Positions 16,196 to 24,052 of a DNA stretch of 63,769 nucleotides are shown piece after piece. The position numbers and the translations under genes are program-made. The notes under the pieces are model-generated. The model had not been told where the DNA came from. It did not search any database and saw only the letters and a program-made list of their open reading frames with translations. Numbering within the stretch: position 1 is the first letter of the stretch; the number at the start of each line of letters is the position of its first letter. Source of the DNA: CAZNPW01 sp964575185 (GTDB lineage: Bacteria > Pseudomonadota > Alphaproteobacteria > Rhodobacterales > Rhodobacteraceae); NCBI GenBank assembly GCA_964575185.1, contig CAZNPW010000011.1, forward strand, positions 1-63,769. Reading direction: 5' to 3'.

Positions 16196-18691
16196 TCAGC
16201 CGTCCGCCCGGATCCGCGTGTTCGCCGGATCGTAGGGAGAATCCTCGGCCACCACCGCGGGCCAGAGATCGCGGTTGATCCGCACCTCCAGCCGCGTCCC
16301 GGGTGCGGCCAGCGCGGCGGGAACGTAGCCCATCCCGATCTGCCTGCCGAAGGCGACCGAGTATCCGCCGCTCGTCAGCCGCCCGACCTTCCGGCCCTGG
16401 TGGACCAGCGCCTCCTTCCCCCAGGGGTCGGTGTCCGCCGGGCCGTCGATCAGCACCGTCACGCATTGCGCGCGGAGACCGGTGGCCTGCATCGCGGCCT
16501 TGCCGCGGAAGTCCTTGGTCATGTCGACGAAGCGGTCGAGGCCGCCCTCGAGCGGCGTCGCGTCGCGGCCGAGTTCGTTTCCGAACGCCCGGTAGGATTT
16601 TTCCTGCCGCAGCCAGTTCTGCGCGCGGGCACCGACCAGCCGGCCGCCGTGGCGGTCGAGCGCGGGGGTCAAGAGATCCCAGAGGTAGCGCTGCATCTCG
16701 ACCGGGTGGTGCAGCTCCCAGCCGAGCTCGCCCGTGTAGGCCACGCGGATCGCGCGGACGGGGCACATGCCGAGCTCGATGTCGCGGCAGGACAGCCAGG
16801 GGAAGCGCTTGTTGGACAGGACCGTGGCGGGGTCGGCGTCGCGGGCGACCTCGCGCAGGATGTCGCGCGCCTTCGGCCCGGCCAGCGCGAAGACGCCCCA
16901 TTGGGTCGTCACGTCGTGGATGTCGATCCAGCCGAAGTCGGCGCGCCGGTCCTCGGCCGTTTTCAGCAGGAAATCCGCGTCATAGGCCGTCCAGGCGCCC
17001 GCCGACACCAGATAGAAGCTGTCCTCGGCCAGCCGCACGATCGTGTATTCGGTGCGCACCGTGCCCGCGTCGGTCAGCGCGTAGGTCAGGTTGATGCGGC
17101 CGACCTTGGGCAGGGCGTTGCAGGTGAACCAGTCGAGGAAGGCCGCCGCCCCGGGGCCCCGCACCAGGTGCTTGGTGAAGGCCGTGGCGTCGATCAGCCC
17201 CGCCGTCTCGCGCACCGCGCGCGCCTCGTCGACCGCGTATTGCCACCAGCCGCCGCGGCGAAAGCTGCGCGTGTTATGGTCGAAGTCGTCGGGCGCGCCG
17301 ACGGGGCCATAGTAGATCGGCCGTTCCCACCCGTTCACCTGCCCGAACTGCGCGCCGCGCGCCTTCTGCCGGTCGTAGGCGGGAGCGGTGCGCAGCGGGC
17401 GGCAGGCCTCGCGCTCCTCGTCGGGGTGGTGGAGGATGAAGACGTGGTCGTAGCACTCCTCGTTCTTGCGGGAGGCGTATGCGGTCGTCATCCAGCCGCC
17501 GAACCGCCTGGGGTCGAGGCTCGCCATGTCGATCTCGGCCTCGCCCGCGGTCATCATCTGCGCGAGGTAATGGCCCGTGCCGCCGGCGGCGGTGATGCCG
17601 AAGGAAAACCCCTCGGCCAGCCACATGTTGCGCAGGCCCGGCGCGGGGCCGACCAGCGGATTGCCGTCGGGGGTGTAGCAGATCGGGCCGTTGAAATCGT
17701 CCTTCAGCCCCACCGTTTCCGAGGACGGGATGCGGTGGATGAAGCTCATGTACTCCGCCTCGATCCGCTCGAGGTCCAGCGGGAAGAGGTCGGCGCGGAA
17801 GCTCTCGGGCACCGCGTAGGGAAAGCGCGCGGGCGCGCCCTTCTCGTAAGGCCCGAGGATCCAGCCGCCGCGTTCCTCGCGCACATACCACTTCGCGTCG
17901 GCGTCGCGCAGGACGGGATGCTGCGGGTTGGTCTTGCGCCAGTCGACCAGCACCGGGTCGGGCTCGGTGACGATGTACTGGTGCTCGACCGGCACGGCGG
18001 GGGTCTTGATTCCCAGCAGCCGCGCGGTGCGCTGGGCGTGGTTGCCGGTGGCGGTGACGACATGCTCCGCGGTGATCTCGAAGCGGTCCTCGGTCGGGAC
18101 CAAGCGCCCGCCCTGGTCGGCCATGCGGGTGCAGGACACGACCCACTCCGCCCCGGTCCAGCGGTAGCCGTCCACCTGCACCTTCCGCTCGATCGCGCAG
18201 CCGAAAGCCCGCGCGCCCTTGGCCATCGCCTGGGTCACGTCGGCGGGGTTGATGTAGCCGTCCTGCGGGTGGAACAGCGCGCCCACCAGGTCTTCGGTCC
18301 GCACCAGCGGCCAGCGGTCCTTGATCTCGCGCGGGGTCAGGAACTCGTGGTAGACCCCCGCCGTCTCGGCGACGGACGAATACAGCATGTATTCGTCCAT
18401 CCGCTCCTGCCGCTGGGCCATCCGCAGGTTGCCCACCACGTAGAAGCCGGGGTTCAGGCCCGTCTCGGCCTCCAGCCCCTTGTAGAAGTCGACCGAATAC
18501 TTGTGGATGTGGGTCGTGGCGTAGCCCATGTTGAACAGGGGCAGGAGGCCCGCGGCGTGCCAGGTGGAGCCCGCCGTCAGCTCGTCGCGTTCGACCATCA
18601 GCGTGTCCCAGCCGGCGCGGGCCAGGTGGTAGGCGATCCCCGTCCCCACCGCGCCGCCGCCCACGACCAGCGCCCGCACATGCGTCTTCAT
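16196..18691 (-). CDS. Dimethylglycine/sarcosine dehydrogenase-like flavoprotein (DAO + GcvT)
   Basis: 831-residue two-part enzyme of one-carbon amine catabolism. The N-terminal half is a DAO-type FAD domain (ALVVGGGAVGTGIAYHLARA) with His45 in AGSTWHAAGLL, the residue to which FAD is covalently bound in DMGDH and sarcosine dehydrogenase. The C-terminal half is a GcvT-like folate-binding domain (from about residue 430) with YTGELGWELHHP and GRLTSGGYS, which accepts the formaldehyde unit on tetrahydrofolate. Start at ATG 18691. Substrate could be dimethylglycine, sarcosine or a related N-methyl compound from glycine betaine breakdown; no other betaine genes are in view. Confidence 0.88.
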   Translation of the reverse strand: MKTHVRALVVGGGAVGTGIAYHLARAGWDTLMVERDELTAGSTWHAAGLLPLFNMGYATTHIHKYSVDFYKGLEAETGLNPGFYVVGNLRMAQRQERMDEYMLYSSVAETAGVYHEFLTPREIKDRWPLVRTEDLVGALFHPQDGYINPADVTQAMAKGARAFGCAIERKVQVDGYRWTGAEWVVSCTRMADQGGRLVPTEDRFEITAEHVVTATGNHAQRTARLLGIKTPAVPVEHQYIVTEPDPVLVDWRKTNPQHPVLRDADAKWYVREERGGWILGPYEKGAPARFPYAVPESFRADLFPLDLERIEAEYMSFIHRIPSSETVGLKDDFNGPICYTPDGNPLVGPAPGLRNMWLAEGFSFGITAAGGTGHYLAQMMTAGEAEIDMASLDPRRFGGWMTTAYASRKNEECYDHVFILHHPDEEREACRPLRTAPAYDRQKARGAQFGQVNGWERPIYYGPVGAPDDFDHNTRSFRRGGWWQYAVDEARAVRETAGLIDATAFTKHLVRGPGAAAFLDWFTCNALPKVGRINLTYALTDAGTVRTEYTIVRLAEDSFYLVSAGAWTAYDADFLLKTAEDRRADFGWIDIHDVTTQWGVFALAGPKARDILREVARDADPATVLSNKRFPWLSCRDIELGMCPVRAIRVAYTGELGWELHHPVEMQRYLWDLLTPALDRHGGRLVGARAQNWLRQEKSYRAFGNELGRDATPLEGGLDRFVDMTKDFRGKAAMQATGLRAQCVTVLIDGPADTDPWGKEALVHQGRKVGRLTSGGYSVAFGRQIGMGYVPAALAAPGTRLEVRINRDLWPAVVAEDSPYDPANTRIRADG

Positions 18692-18800
18692 CGCCCGAAC
18701 CCCCGGAAGTCCGGCCCCTGCATGCCAGAGCGGCCGGCCCGCCACCGAAGGCGCGCCGACCGCCTGAGGTCGGAAAGCGACATCCGCCCGTGTCGTGAAA

Positions 18801-20102
18801 TCAGCCTGCCGGGCCGAACATCGTCGCGCGCATCAGCTCGTAGACATCGGTGTTGTCCATCAGCGGCGCGATCCTGTCGGCGTTCAGGCCCGCCCCGCGG
18901 ACCAGGATGCCGCCGTTCACGTCGTTCGTGCCGATGAAGGCCAGGCCGAAGGGCATCGAGACCCCGTTCGCATCCGGGGCCGACATGAAGACGTCGCCCA
19001 TGTAGCCCTGCTGCCCCTTCAGGATGCCGCCGCCCGCCGTCGTCGCCCGCACCGCGCCGCCTTCGGGTGCCTCGGCCCCCGAAAGGACCTGCATCCCGCC
19101 CGCGTCGCTGTCGGCGGCGGTCAGAAGCAGGGTCGACGGGTTCGCCTCCACGAAGTCGAGCGCCACGCCGAAGGCCGCGTCCGCCCGTTCCAGCGCGTCG
19201 AGCGTTCCTTGCGCGTTCATCGCGTTGGCCATGTTGTCCGTCCCCTCCTCCTCGACCACCGCGAAGAACCCTTCGGGGTCGCGGCTGACGACCTGCAGCG
19301 CGAAATCCATCATCTGGGCGACGGTCGGCGCGCTCTCCTTGTAGGATGGCAGGCCGTCGATCGCGTTGCGCTCGAAGGCGTTGTCGTTGAACGTGTGGTC
19401 CTCGGCGAAGACGCCCAGCACCTTGGTCGCGGTCGCGGAATCGAGCGCGGCCAGCTCCTCGGCGGTGTAGACGACGGTGTAGCCGAGCTCCTGCGCCCGT
19501 TCGATCAGGTTCACGCCGTCCTCGCGCACGCCTTCGCCGTGGCGGCCCATCACGCCCTTGGGCAACAGATTGCGCTCGCCGCCGGACAGGATCACCTGCG
19601 CGCCCGACTCGATGACCTGCAGGGCGATGCTTACCTCGTCGTCGCGGTCATCGACCGAGGCGACGAAGGCCGCCGTGCCGGGCTCGGCGATGTTGCCGGT
19701 CTGGACCAGCGCCACGGCGCGGCCGGCCGCGATCGCCTGCTGCGCCAGCGACAGGGCCGGCCGGTCGCCGTCCATGATGGTCTCGGTCCCGTTCTTGCCG
19801 AAACTGTTCGCCACGACCTTCACACCGTAGGCATGCACCGTCGCGCCGCCGTTCGAGGTGCCGGTCAGCCGGTCGGCCATGTGTCCGGTGTAGACGCCCA
19901 TCTCGGGAAGGCGGTCCCAGTTCAGCATCCCGTCCGGCCAGACCAGGGCCACCCGCGCGGCCATCCACTGGTTCACGCCGGCCCCGTCGGGGTGAAAGAA
20001 GATCGCGTTCCCGGTTCCGGGGCCGGTTTCCTGCGCGGCCAGCGGCAGCGCGGTCATCAGGGCAAGGGCGGCGGCGGAGAGCGTCGGTCTCGCTGGTCGC
20101 AT
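18801..20102 (-). CDS. Alkaline-phosphatase-superfamily protein lacking the zinc histidines
   Basis: 433 residues with a signal peptide (MRPARPTLSAAALALMTAL, cut near LAAQ), so periplasmic. It follows the PhoA plan: HPDGAG for the Asp51 region, TSNGGATVHAYGVK aligned to the nucleophile block DSAASATAWSTGVK (serine kept, Asp101 replaced), VEEEGTDNMAN for the Glu322/Asp327 block, and TAADSDAGGM for the Asp369 block. By this alignment the zinc-binding residues His331, His370 and His412 are Asn, Ser and non-His, while the acidic ligands remain. Either the enzyme uses another metal such as Ca or Mg, or it has another role. The start has AAGGA. It is divergent from rnhA. Confidence 0.82.
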   Translation of the reverse strand: MRPARPTLSAAALALMTALPLAAQETGPGTGNAIFFHPDGAGVNQWMAARVALVWPDGMLNWDRLPEMGVYTGHMADRLTGTSNGGATVHAYGVKVVANSFGKNGTETIMDGDRPALSLAQQAIAAGRAVALVQTGNIAEPGTAAFVASVDDRDDEVSIALQVIESGAQVILSGGERNLLPKGVMGRHGEGVREDGVNLIERAQELGYTVVYTAEELAALDSATATKVLGVFAEDHTFNDNAFERNAIDGLPSYKESAPTVAQMMDFALQVVSRDPEGFFAVVEEEGTDNMANAMNAQGTLDALERADAAFGVALDFVEANPSTLLLTAADSDAGGMQVLSGAEAPEGGAVRATTAGGGILKGQQGYMGDVFMSAPDANGVSMPFGLAFIGTNDVNGGILVRGAGLNADRIAPLMDNTDVYELMRATMFGPAG

Positions 20103-20239
20103 CGTCGTATCCTTCTGTTGGCAAGCCGCGGACAGCGCGGCCCGCCTGAGGGTGGCACCCGATGTAACGGCGGGGCGAAACGGTGGTGACATCGGCATGA
20201 AATCCTTGCGGTCGCGGTCCGGGACTGTATGCACCCGGC

Positions 20240-20689
20240 ATGCCGCAGCTGTTCGCCTATACCGACGGGGCCTGCTCGGGGAACCCCGGCCCCGGCGGCT
20301 GGGGCGTCCTCTTGGTCGCGCGCGAGGGCGAGGCGACGCTGCGCGAGCGCGAGCTGTCGGGGGGCGAGGCGCAGACGACCAACAACCGGATGGAGCTGAT
20401 GGCGGCGATCAGCGCGCTCGAGGCGCTGGCCAAGCCGTCCGCGCTGACCGTGGTGACCGACAGCGCCTATGTGAAGAACGGCGTGACCCAGTGGATCCAC
20501 GGCTGGAAGCGCAACGGCTGGCGCACCGCGGGGCGCGACGAGGTCAAGAATGCCGACCTGTGGCGGCGGCTCGACGCCGCGCAGGCGCGCCACCGGGTCG
20601 TCTGGCAGTGGATCCGCGGCCACGCCGGTCACGTCGAGAACGAACGCGCCGACGCGCTCGCCCGCGCCGGGATGGCCCCCTTCAAGTGA
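20240..20689 (+). CDS. rnhA: Ribonuclease HI
   Basis: 149-residue endonuclease that cuts the RNA strand of RNA-DNA hybrids. The four acidic catalytic residues are visible in FAYTDGACSGNPGPGGWG, NNRMELMAA, VVTDSAYVKNG and ENERADALARAG, with the flexible-loop histidine in WIRGHAGHVEN. The basic protrusion typical of E. coli RNase HI (IHGWKRNGWRTAGRDEVKN) is also present. The next gene starts on a GTG that overlaps its stop (GTGA), so the pair is co-translated. Confidence 0.97.
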   Translation: MPQLFAYTDGACSGNPGPGGWGVLLVAREGEATLRERELSGGEAQTTNNRMELMAAISALEALAKPSALTVVTDSAYVKNGVTQWIHGWKRNGWRTAGRDEVKNADLWRRLDAAQARHRVVWQWIRGHAGHVENERADALARAGMAPFK

Positions 20690-21342
20690 CCGGCCTCGCA
20701 TTCGATTTCGAGGCGGTGCGGCTGCTCGACTATGCCAGCGTCACGGTCTTCGCGCTGACCGGGGCGCTGGTGGCCAGCCGGTCGCAGCTCGACGTGGTGG
20801 GGTTCATCTTCGTGGCTTGCCTGACGGGCGTGGGCGGCGGCACGCTGCGCGACGTGCTGCTGGACCGGCCGGTGTTCTGGATGGCGGACCCGGGGCTGCT
20901 GGCGGTGGCGTCGCTGGCCGCGCTGGCGGTGTTCTTCACCGCGCATCTGCTGGAAAGTCGGCTGCGGGCGGTCGCCTGGCTCGACGCCTGCGCGCTGGCC
21001 GTGGCGGTGCCCGCGGGGGTGGCCGCGGCGCTGGCGCAGGGGGCGGGCTGGCCCGTCGTGCTGGTCATGGGGATGGTCACCGGCACGCTCGGCGGGCTGA
21101 TGCGGGATGTCGTCTGCAACGAGGTGCCGCTGGTGCTGAAGGCGGGCGAGCTTTACGTCACCGCCTGCTTCGCGGGCGCGGTGGCGGCCGTGGCGGTTGC
21201 GGCGATGGGCGCGGGCGGGGCCTGGCCGCTGGTCGCCTGCGCCGCGGTCACGCTGGTCCTGCGGGCCGGGTCGCTCGCCTTCGGCTGGCGGCTGCCGGTA
21301 TATCGCTCCCTGCCGCCGCGGCCCGGCGCGCCCAAGCGTTGA
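20686..21342 (+). CDS. TRIC-family (UPF0126) membrane protein
   Basis: 218-residue inner-membrane protein with seven hydrophobic segments built as two similar halves. The TRIC/UPF0126 signatures are GVGGGTLRDVLLDRPVFW in the first half and GTLGGLMRDVVCNEVPLVL in the second, which in structures of this family form the pore of a trimeric cation channel. The physiological role in bacteria is unclear; some relatives have been linked to glycine import. Start at GTG 20686 overlapping the rnhA stop by four bases. Confidence 0.9.
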   Translation: MTGLAFDFEAVRLLDYASVTVFALTGALVASRSQLDVVGFIFVACLTGVGGGTLRDVLLDRPVFWMADPGLLAVASLAALAVFFTAHLLESRLRAVAWLDACALAVAVPAGVAAALAQGAGWPVVLVMGMVTGTLGGLMRDVVCNEVPLVLKAGELYVTACFAGAVAAVAVAAMGAGGAWPLVACAAVTLVLRAGSLAFGWRLPVYRSLPPRPGAPKR

Positions 21343-21373
21343 TTCCGAACGGGCGTTCTGCAATCCTGCGCGC

Positions 21374-21832
21374 ATGCCGCGCACCCGCACGATCCCCGAT
21401 GCCGATGTCCTGGCCCAGGTCCGCCGCCTGCTGGCCGAAGGCGGCACCCGCGCCGCGAGCTTTCGCAACGTGGCGCGCGCCGCAGGCCTGGCCCCGGCGA
21501 CGCTGGTGCAACGATACGGGACGGCCGACGGGATGGTGGCGCTGGCCCGCGCGGCCGCCTGGGACGCCGCCGACGCCGCCCTCGCGGAGGCCGAGGGCAC
21601 CGCGCCGCTGACGGCAAAGGGTGCGGTCGCGCTCTTGAAGGCCCTGCCCGACGTGCCGCCCCCCGACGGGCCGCGGGCGCAGCAATGGCGCGCAGGGGTC
21701 GAGGCGGCGCTGGCCGCGCGGATGCAGTCGAAGGACAGGGCTGCGATGCTGTTCGCCGCCTGGGCGGGGCGGCAGGCCTGGGGCGGCGACCGCGGCTTCT
21801 CGCTGCGCGATCTGGCCCGGCGGCTCGATTAA
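21374..21832 (+). CDS. TetR-type transcriptional regulator
   Basis: 152-residue regulator. The N-terminal helix-turn-helix is seen in AASFRNVARAAGLAPATLVQ followed by RYGTADGMVALARAAAW, the usual TetR arrangement with the recognition helix ending at a tyrosine. The ligand-binding part is short (about 95 residues) compared with typical TetR proteins of about 200. It follows the TRIC gene by 31 bases and converges with the GlsB gene, overlapping it by four bases at the stop codons. Its target is unknown; the TRIC gene is the nearest candidate. Confidence 0.8.
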   Translation: MPRTRTIPDADVLAQVRRLLAEGGTRAASFRNVARAAGLAPATLVQRYGTADGMVALARAAAWDAADAALAEAEGTAPLTAKGAVALLKALPDVPPPDGPRAQQWRAGVEAALAARMQSKDRAAMLFAAWAGRQAWGGDRGFSLRDLARRLD

Positions 21833-22062
21833 CGGAAGAACCGCGCCCAGGCCCAGGTCACCAGCATCGCGCCGAGGACCGCGCCCACCGCCAGCACCAG
21901 CCAGCCCGACAGCACGAACAGCGACCGCAGCGCGAGCCAGCCGAGGCCTGCGCCGATCGCCCCCACCACGATGGTCGACACGATGTCGAGTTCCACCCGC
22001 ATCAGCCGCGTGGCGATGAAGCCCGCGGCGGCGCCGACGACGATCAGGACGAGGATCTGCAT
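21829..22062 (-). CDS. GlsB/YeaQ/YmgE-family small membrane protein
   Basis: 77-residue, almost wholly hydrophobic protein with three glycine-rich membrane segments (LVLIVVGAAAGFIATRLM, STIVVGAIGAGLGWLALRSL, WLVLAVGAVLGAMLVTWAW). The glycine pattern matches the transglycosylase-associated/GlsB stress-response family, small inner-membrane proteins induced by general or envelope stress, function unresolved. Its stop overlaps that of the TetR gene by four bases on the other strand. It lies behind fmt in the same direction but faces away from it by 27 bases, so it could be part of the def-fmt transcript. Confidence 0.82.
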   Translation of the reverse strand: MQILVLIVVGAAAGFIATRLMRVELDIVSTIVVGAIGAGLGWLALRSLFVLSGWLVLAVGAVLGAMLVTWAWARFFR

Positions 22063-22089
22063 GGGGTGAAGATGGATCCTGCCGGCCGG

Positions 22090-22980
22090 TCAGGCAAGGC
22101 GCGGCGGGGTCCAGCCGCGCAGGAGCTCGGCCCAGGGCGCGGCGCGGCGGCCTTCGCGCTGCGCGGTGGCGACCGCGACGGCACCCGTCCCGCAGGCGAT
22201 CGTCCCGTCGCCGGTCACCTGCCCGGGCGCGCCGTCGCCCGGACCCGCGGTGGCGCGCAACAGCTTCAACCGCTCCGCCCCCGCCATCGTCCAGGCCCCC
22301 GGCGCGGGCGACAGGCCGTTGATCCGGCGCGCGACCTCGGCCGCGCTGCGGGTCCAGTCGATCCGCGCCTCGGCCTTGGCGATCTTGGCGGCATAGGTCA
22401 CGCCCTCCGCCTCCTGCGGCGCGGCGGGCAGGTCGGACGCGGCGAGCGCCTGCATGATCATCTCCGCCCCCAGGTCCGCCAGCCGGTCGTGCAGGTCGCC
22501 CGAGGTGTCGGCGGGCCCGATCGGGACCGCCCGGCGCAGCAGCACCGGGCCGGTGTCGAGCCCCGCCTCCATCCGCATGATGCAGACGCCGGTTTCCGCA
22601 TCCCCCGCCAGCACCGCCCGGTGGATCGGGGCCGCCCCGCGCCAGCGCGGCAGAAGCGAGGCGTGGATGTTCAGGCAACCGCGCGCGGGCGCGTCGAGCA
22701 CCGCCTGGGGCAGGATCAGCCCGTAGGCCACGACGACCGCGACATCGGCGCTGAGCGCAGCGAAGGCCTCCTGCGTCTCGGCCCCCTTCAGCGAGGCAGG
22801 GCTGCGGACCTCGAGCCCCAGCGTCGCGGCTGCTTCGTGCACCGCGGTCGGCCGCGCCGCCTGCCCCCGCCCTGCCGGGCGCGGCGGCTGGGTGTAGACG
22901 CAGGCCACCCGGTGCCGCGACGCGACCGCCCGCAGGGCCGGCACCGCGAAGTCCGGGGAGCCCATGAAGATGACCCTCAT
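22090..22980 (-). CDS. fmt: Methionyl-tRNA formyltransferase
   Basis: 296-residue enzyme that formylates the initiator Met-tRNA from 10-formyltetrahydrofolate. The N-terminal Rossmann domain starts RVIFMGSPDFAVPALRA; the folate site and catalytic block are in NIHASLLPRWRGAAPIHRAV, followed by GVCIMRMEAGLDTGPVL. The C-terminal OB-fold part contains RRINGLSPAPGAW. The start overlaps the stop of the deformylase-like gene by four bases (ATGA), giving a tightly coupled def, def-like, fmt operon that adds and removes the formyl group. Confidence 0.96.
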   Translation of the reverse strand: MRVIFMGSPDFAVPALRAVASRHRVACVYTQPPRPAGRGQAARPTAVHEAAATLGLEVRSPASLKGAETQEAFAALSADVAVVVAYGLILPQAVLDAPARGCLNIHASLLPRWRGAAPIHRAVLAGDAETGVCIMRMEAGLDTGPVLLRRAVPIGPADTSGDLHDRLADLGAEMIMQALAASDLPAAPQEAEGVTYAAKIAKAEARIDWTRSAAEVARRINGLSPAPGAWTMAGAERLKLLRATAGPGDGAPGQVTGDGTIACGTGAVAVATAQREGRRAAPWAELLRGWTPPRLA

Positions 22981-23474
22981 CCCCGCACCTTCGCGGCGCG
23001 CTTCAACAGCATCTGCCGCTTCAGCGGCGACAGCCGGTCGAAGAACATCCGCCCGTCGAGGTGGTCGATCTGGTGCTGCACCGAGGTCGCCCAGAGGCCC
23101 ACGAAGTCGCGCTCCTCCTCCACCCCGTCGGCGTTGAGGAACGCGACGGTGACGGCGCGCGGGCGCGCGATGACGGCACCGACGCCGGGCAGGTTGGGGC
23201 TCGCCTCGGCCTGCTCGCGCAGCTGGCCGCTCGCGTGCAGGAGGCGCGGGTTGGCCATCCGCACCGCCTGCCCCCGCGTCTCGGACGCATCCACCACGGC
23301 CAGCCGCAGCATCACCCCGATCTGCGGCGCGGCGAGGCCGACGCCCGGCATCGCCTCCATCGTGTCGATCATGTCGGCCCAGTGTGCGAGGATCCCGGGC
23401 GTGACCGCCGCGACCGGCGCGGCCGCCGTCCGCAGCCGCGGGTCGGGCCAGGGCAGGCAGCGGCGCGCGGTCAC
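22977..23474 (-). CDS. Peptide-deformylase-like protein with lost metal and catalytic residues
   Basis: 165-residue paralogue of peptide deformylase. Motif 1 GVGLAAPQIGV is intact, but motif 2, normally EGCLS with the metal-binding cysteine, reads EASPN, and motif 3, normally HExxH, reads HQIDH, so the catalytic glutamate is glutamine. The two metal histidines remain. The protein is therefore probably inactive as a deformylase; it might bind the ribosome exit, a nascent chain or the neighbouring enzymes. It overlaps def upstream and fmt downstream by four bases each, so it is made together with them. Conservation of the frame and of its tail KRQMLLKRAAKVRG suggests it is not a pseudogene. Confidence 0.88.
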   Translation of the reverse strand: MTARRCLPWPDPRLRTAAAPVAAVTPGILAHWADMIDTMEAMPGVGLAAPQIGVMLRLAVVDASETRGQAVRMANPRLLHASGQLREQAEASPNLPGVGAVIARPRAVTVAFLNADGVEEERDFVGLWATSVQHQIDHLDGRMFFDRLSPLKRQMLLKRAAKVRG

Positions 23475-24007
23475 GCGCCCCCCGCCCCCATCTCGCGCGC
23501 CCGCTCGCGCTTCAGCTTTTCCATCTTGCGGGTGATCATCTGGCGCTTCAGCGGCCCCAGGTAGTCGATGAACAGCCGCCCATCCAGGTGGTCGATCTCG
23601 TGCTGCACGCAGGTCGCCCAGAGGCCGGCGAAGTGCTCTTCCTGCTCCGCGCCGTCGAGGTCCATCCAGCGCACCCGCACCTCGGCGGGGCGGTCGATCT
23701 CGGCATACTGGTCGGGAATGGACAGGCAGCCCTCGTCGTAGGTGTGCAGTTCCTCGGACCGCCAGAGGACCTGCGGGTTGACCAGCGCCATCGGGCGGGG
23801 GGGCACGTCCTTGTCCTTGATGCAGTCCATCACGATCAGCCGCGCGGTGACCCCCACCTGCGGCGCGGCAAGGCCCACGCCGGGGGCGGCATACATCGTC
23901 TCGAGCATGTCGCGGGCAAGCAGCCGCAGCTCATCAGTGATCGCGGCGACCGGCGGGCAGGGCTTCCTCAGGCGCGGATCGGGGTGGATCAGGATGTTGC
24001 GGATCAT
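23471..24007 (-). CDS. def: Peptide deformylase
   Basis: 178-residue metalloenzyme that removes the N-formyl group from new proteins at the ribosome. All three motifs are canonical: GVGLAAPQVGV (motif 1), EGCLSIPDQ with the metal cysteine (motif 2) and QHEIDHLDG with the catalytic glutamate and two metal histidines (motif 3). The basic C-terminal helix (KRQMITRKMEKLKRERAREM) is the ribosome-binding part in E. coli. It is the first gene of the def, def-like, fmt operon and diverges from the aminotransferase-like gene at 24053. Confidence 0.96.
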   Translation of the reverse strand: MIRNILIHPDPRLRKPCPPVAAITDELRLLARDMLETMYAAPGVGLAAPQVGVTARLIVMDCIKDKDVPPRPMALVNPQVLWRSEELHTYDEGCLSIPDQYAEIDRPAEVRVRWMDLDGAEQEEHFAGLWATCVQHEIDHLDGRLFIDYLGPLKRQMITRKMEKLKRERAREMGAGGA

Positions 24008-24052
24008 CCGGGCGATTTACGTCCGCCACCATTCCGGTGCAAGACGGGCGGC

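Noticed and set aside
20103..20239. Possible Pho box upstream of the alkaline phosphatase homologue
   Set aside because: TTTCATGCCGATGTCACC on the minus strand has only a loose resemblance to the TGTCA direct repeat with poor spacing conservation; not enough to call.
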